From Bacteroidales bacterium UBA4417 (GTDB lineage: Bacteria > Bacteroidota > Bacteroidia > Bacteroidales > UBA4417), in NCBI GenBank assembly GCA_002389705.1, contig DGQJ01000345.1, forward strand, positions 1-7,182: a DNA stretch of 7,182 bases, in the 5' to 3' direction. Position 1 is the first letter of the stretch. Each line of letters begins with the position of its first letter. Below, in pieces: positions 6,215 to 7,182 of this stretch. The notes beneath the pieces were generated by a model that did no database searches, was not told the origin of the DNA, and was given only the letters and a program-made list of their open reading frames with translations. The translations under genes and the position numbers were made by a program.

Positions 6215-7075
6215 ATGGAACACCTTAACCTGCTGATTCATTTGCTCGATGATCCTGACCAGGAAGCTTTCCGGCAGGTAAGCAACGAAATACTCACGTT
6301 GGGGCTGCCAGCTGTTGAACCGCTGGAGGAAGCATGGTTTAATACCAATGACAAGCTGACGAGGCAACGGATTGAGGAGCTGGTACACAGCATTCAGTTC
6401 GATGGTTTGTACAGTGATCTGTCGGCCTGGGTGGCCGGCGGCGGTAAAGACCTGCTGCGGGGTTTTCTGATTATTTCGCGTTTCCAGTATCCGACCCTTG
6501 ACGAGGAAAAACTGATGCAACAGGTAAATAAGCTAACCCGCAGTGTATGGATTGAGCTAAACGACAACCTGACCAGCCTCGAAAAAATAAAAGTGCTTAA
6601 TCATGTGCTTTTTACAGCGCATAAACTGGGTGGCGAAATCGGGGATATCCATATCCCTGAACATTTTTTTCTGAATAACCTGCTGCAGTCAAAAAGGGGG
6701 AATGCCGTTGCTATCGGAATTTTATATATTATTATTGCCCAGCGGTTAACGATGCCGGTAAAAGGTGTCGACCTGACCGGAAATTTTATAGCATGTTTCA
6801 CGCATCTGCCTGCCGAATTTGAGAATGATTACAAACCGCAGAACGAGGTGAAATTTTATATAAATCCATTTGCCGGTGGCGCGGTTTTTACCCGCAAGGA
6901 AATTATGCTGTACCTCGAAAAAGCTGAAATGGATGTAATTTCCGCCTGCTTTGAGCCTGCCGATAATAAAACAGTGCTGCAGCGCTGGTGCAGGGACCTG
7001 ATGCAGGCTTACATCGATAGCGGGGTTAAAGACAAAGCCCGCGAACTCAGGACTTTTATCCGGATTCTCGGGTAG
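6215..7075 (+). CDS. SirB1/transglutaminase-like-fold protein, probably non-catalytic
   Basis: This encodes 286 residues with no signal peptide or membrane segment, so it should be cytosolic. Residues 1-60 (LIHLLDDPDQEAFRQVSNEILTLG) and up to about 125 are HEAT-like amphipathic helices. From about 130 on, the protein follows the SirB1 transglutaminase-like core: SKRGNAVAIGILYIIIAQRL (159-178), MPVKGVDLTGNFIACF (about 180-195), INPFAGGAVFTRKEI (about 216-230). In typical SirB1 relatives these read rGNP..L..LY, PGHF and DPF-GG. Here the His of PGHF is N190 and the Asp of DPF is N217; the Cys position of true transglutaminases is already Asn (N163) in the SirB1 group. A binding or scaffold role is therefore more likely than catalysis. 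The ATG at 6215 has no Shine-Dalgarno; TAACTTTA at 6205-6212 resembles a -7 box but is too close to the ATG to serve it unless translation is nearly leaderless. The cellular role is unknown. Confidence 0.83.
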   Translation: MEHLNLLIHLLDDPDQEAFRQVSNEILTLGLPAVEPLEEAWFNTNDKLTRQRIEELVHSIQFDGLYSDLSAWVAGGGKDLLRGFLIISRFQYPTLDEEKLMQQVNKLTRSVWIELNDNLTSLEKIKVLNHVLFTAHKLGGEIGDIHIPEHFFLNNLLQSKRGNAVAIGILYIIIAQRLTMPVKGVDLTGNFIACFTHLPAEFENDYKPQNEVKFYINPFAGGAVFTRKEIMLYLEKAEMDVISACFEPADNKTVLQRWCRDLMQAYIDSGVKDKARELRTFIRILG

Positions 7076-7085
7076 ATAGGTTGTA

Positions 7086-7128
7086 AGGATTTAGGATTTT
7101 GTGCTTGGTGCTCAGTGCTAAGTGGTCT
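7086..7128. repeat. Two adjoining heptamer tandem repeats
   Basis: AGGATTT occurs twice (7086-7092, 7093-7099). After one T at 7100 comes a second, unrelated heptamer, GTGCTNN, in three copies (7101-7107 GTGCTTG, 7108-7114 GTGCTCA, 7115-7121 GTGCTAA) and a decayed fourth (7122-7128 GTGGTCT). They lie in non-coding DNA 11 bases after the preceding stop codon. Confidence 0.75.
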
Positions 7129-7161
7129 GATAGTTTTGATTATCAAACATAAAACATCATC

Positions 7162-7182
7162 CCGCAATCCGCAATCCGCAAT
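7162..7182. repeat. CCGCAAT heptamer tandem repeat, cut by window edge
   Basis: Three perfect copies of CCGCAAT (7162-7168, 7169-7175, 7176-7182) run to the last base of the window, so the array may continue. Unit length matches the two arrays just upstream although the sequence is unrelated. Confidence 0.85.

Noticed and set aside
7135..7147. TTTGAT-T-ATCAAA near-palindrome
   Set aside because: It is short, AT-rich, has a one-base centre and no following T-run, so neither a terminator nor an operator is supported.

Overview
The window looks like chromosomal DNA of an anaerobic or marine member of the Bacteroidota, probably a Bacteroidales or Marinilabiliales relative. The signs are a C-terminal type IX secretion (T9SS) sorting domain on a secreted protein, exact copies of the Bacteroidota -7 promoter box TAnnTTTG upstream of two genes, start codons without Shine-Dalgarno sequences, a family-type lipoprotein, and a Bacteroidota-type transglutaminase-like protein. 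The genus cannot be named from the sequence alone.

Layout: (1) bases 1-618, + strand, the last 205 residues of a nucleoside (uridine-type) phosphorylase whose start lies outside the window; (2) a hairpin with U-tracts on both strands at about 661-696, shared with (3) a convergent gene at 736-1908, - strand, for a lipoprotein of unknown function with TPR-like helices; (4) a 377-bp divergent promoter region with a -7 box on each side and a compact, apparently structured 5' leader at 2188-2245 ahead of (5) cotH-like gene 2286-4502, + strand, a secreted protein with an N-terminal jelly-roll-like domain, a CotH atypical-kinase domain and a T9SS sorting tail; (6) a 476-bp gap with a perfect 15-bp inverted repeat and a small dyad; (7) 4979-6004, + strand, a nine-helix UbiA-superfamily prenyltransferase, closed by a strong intrinsic terminator; (8) 6215-7075, + strand, a SirB1/transglutaminase-like-fold protein with HEAT-like N-terminal helices; (9) a 107-bp tail built largely of short tandem heptamers that runs off the window.

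The genes do not form one operon or pathway. Three of the four strand or gene junctions contain a hairpin or terminator, and spacings are wide, so each gene is probably its own transcription unit: nucleoside salvage, an envelope lipoprotein, a secreted CotH protein, isoprenoid transfer in the inner membrane, and a cytosolic protein of unknown role. I see no defence system, CRISPR array, transposase, integrase, tRNA or rRNA. The items most worth following up are the structured leader in front of the CotH gene, the T9SS-exported CotH protein itself, the apparent loss of the catalytic triad in the SirB1-like protein, and the mosaic of heptamer repeats at the right edge.
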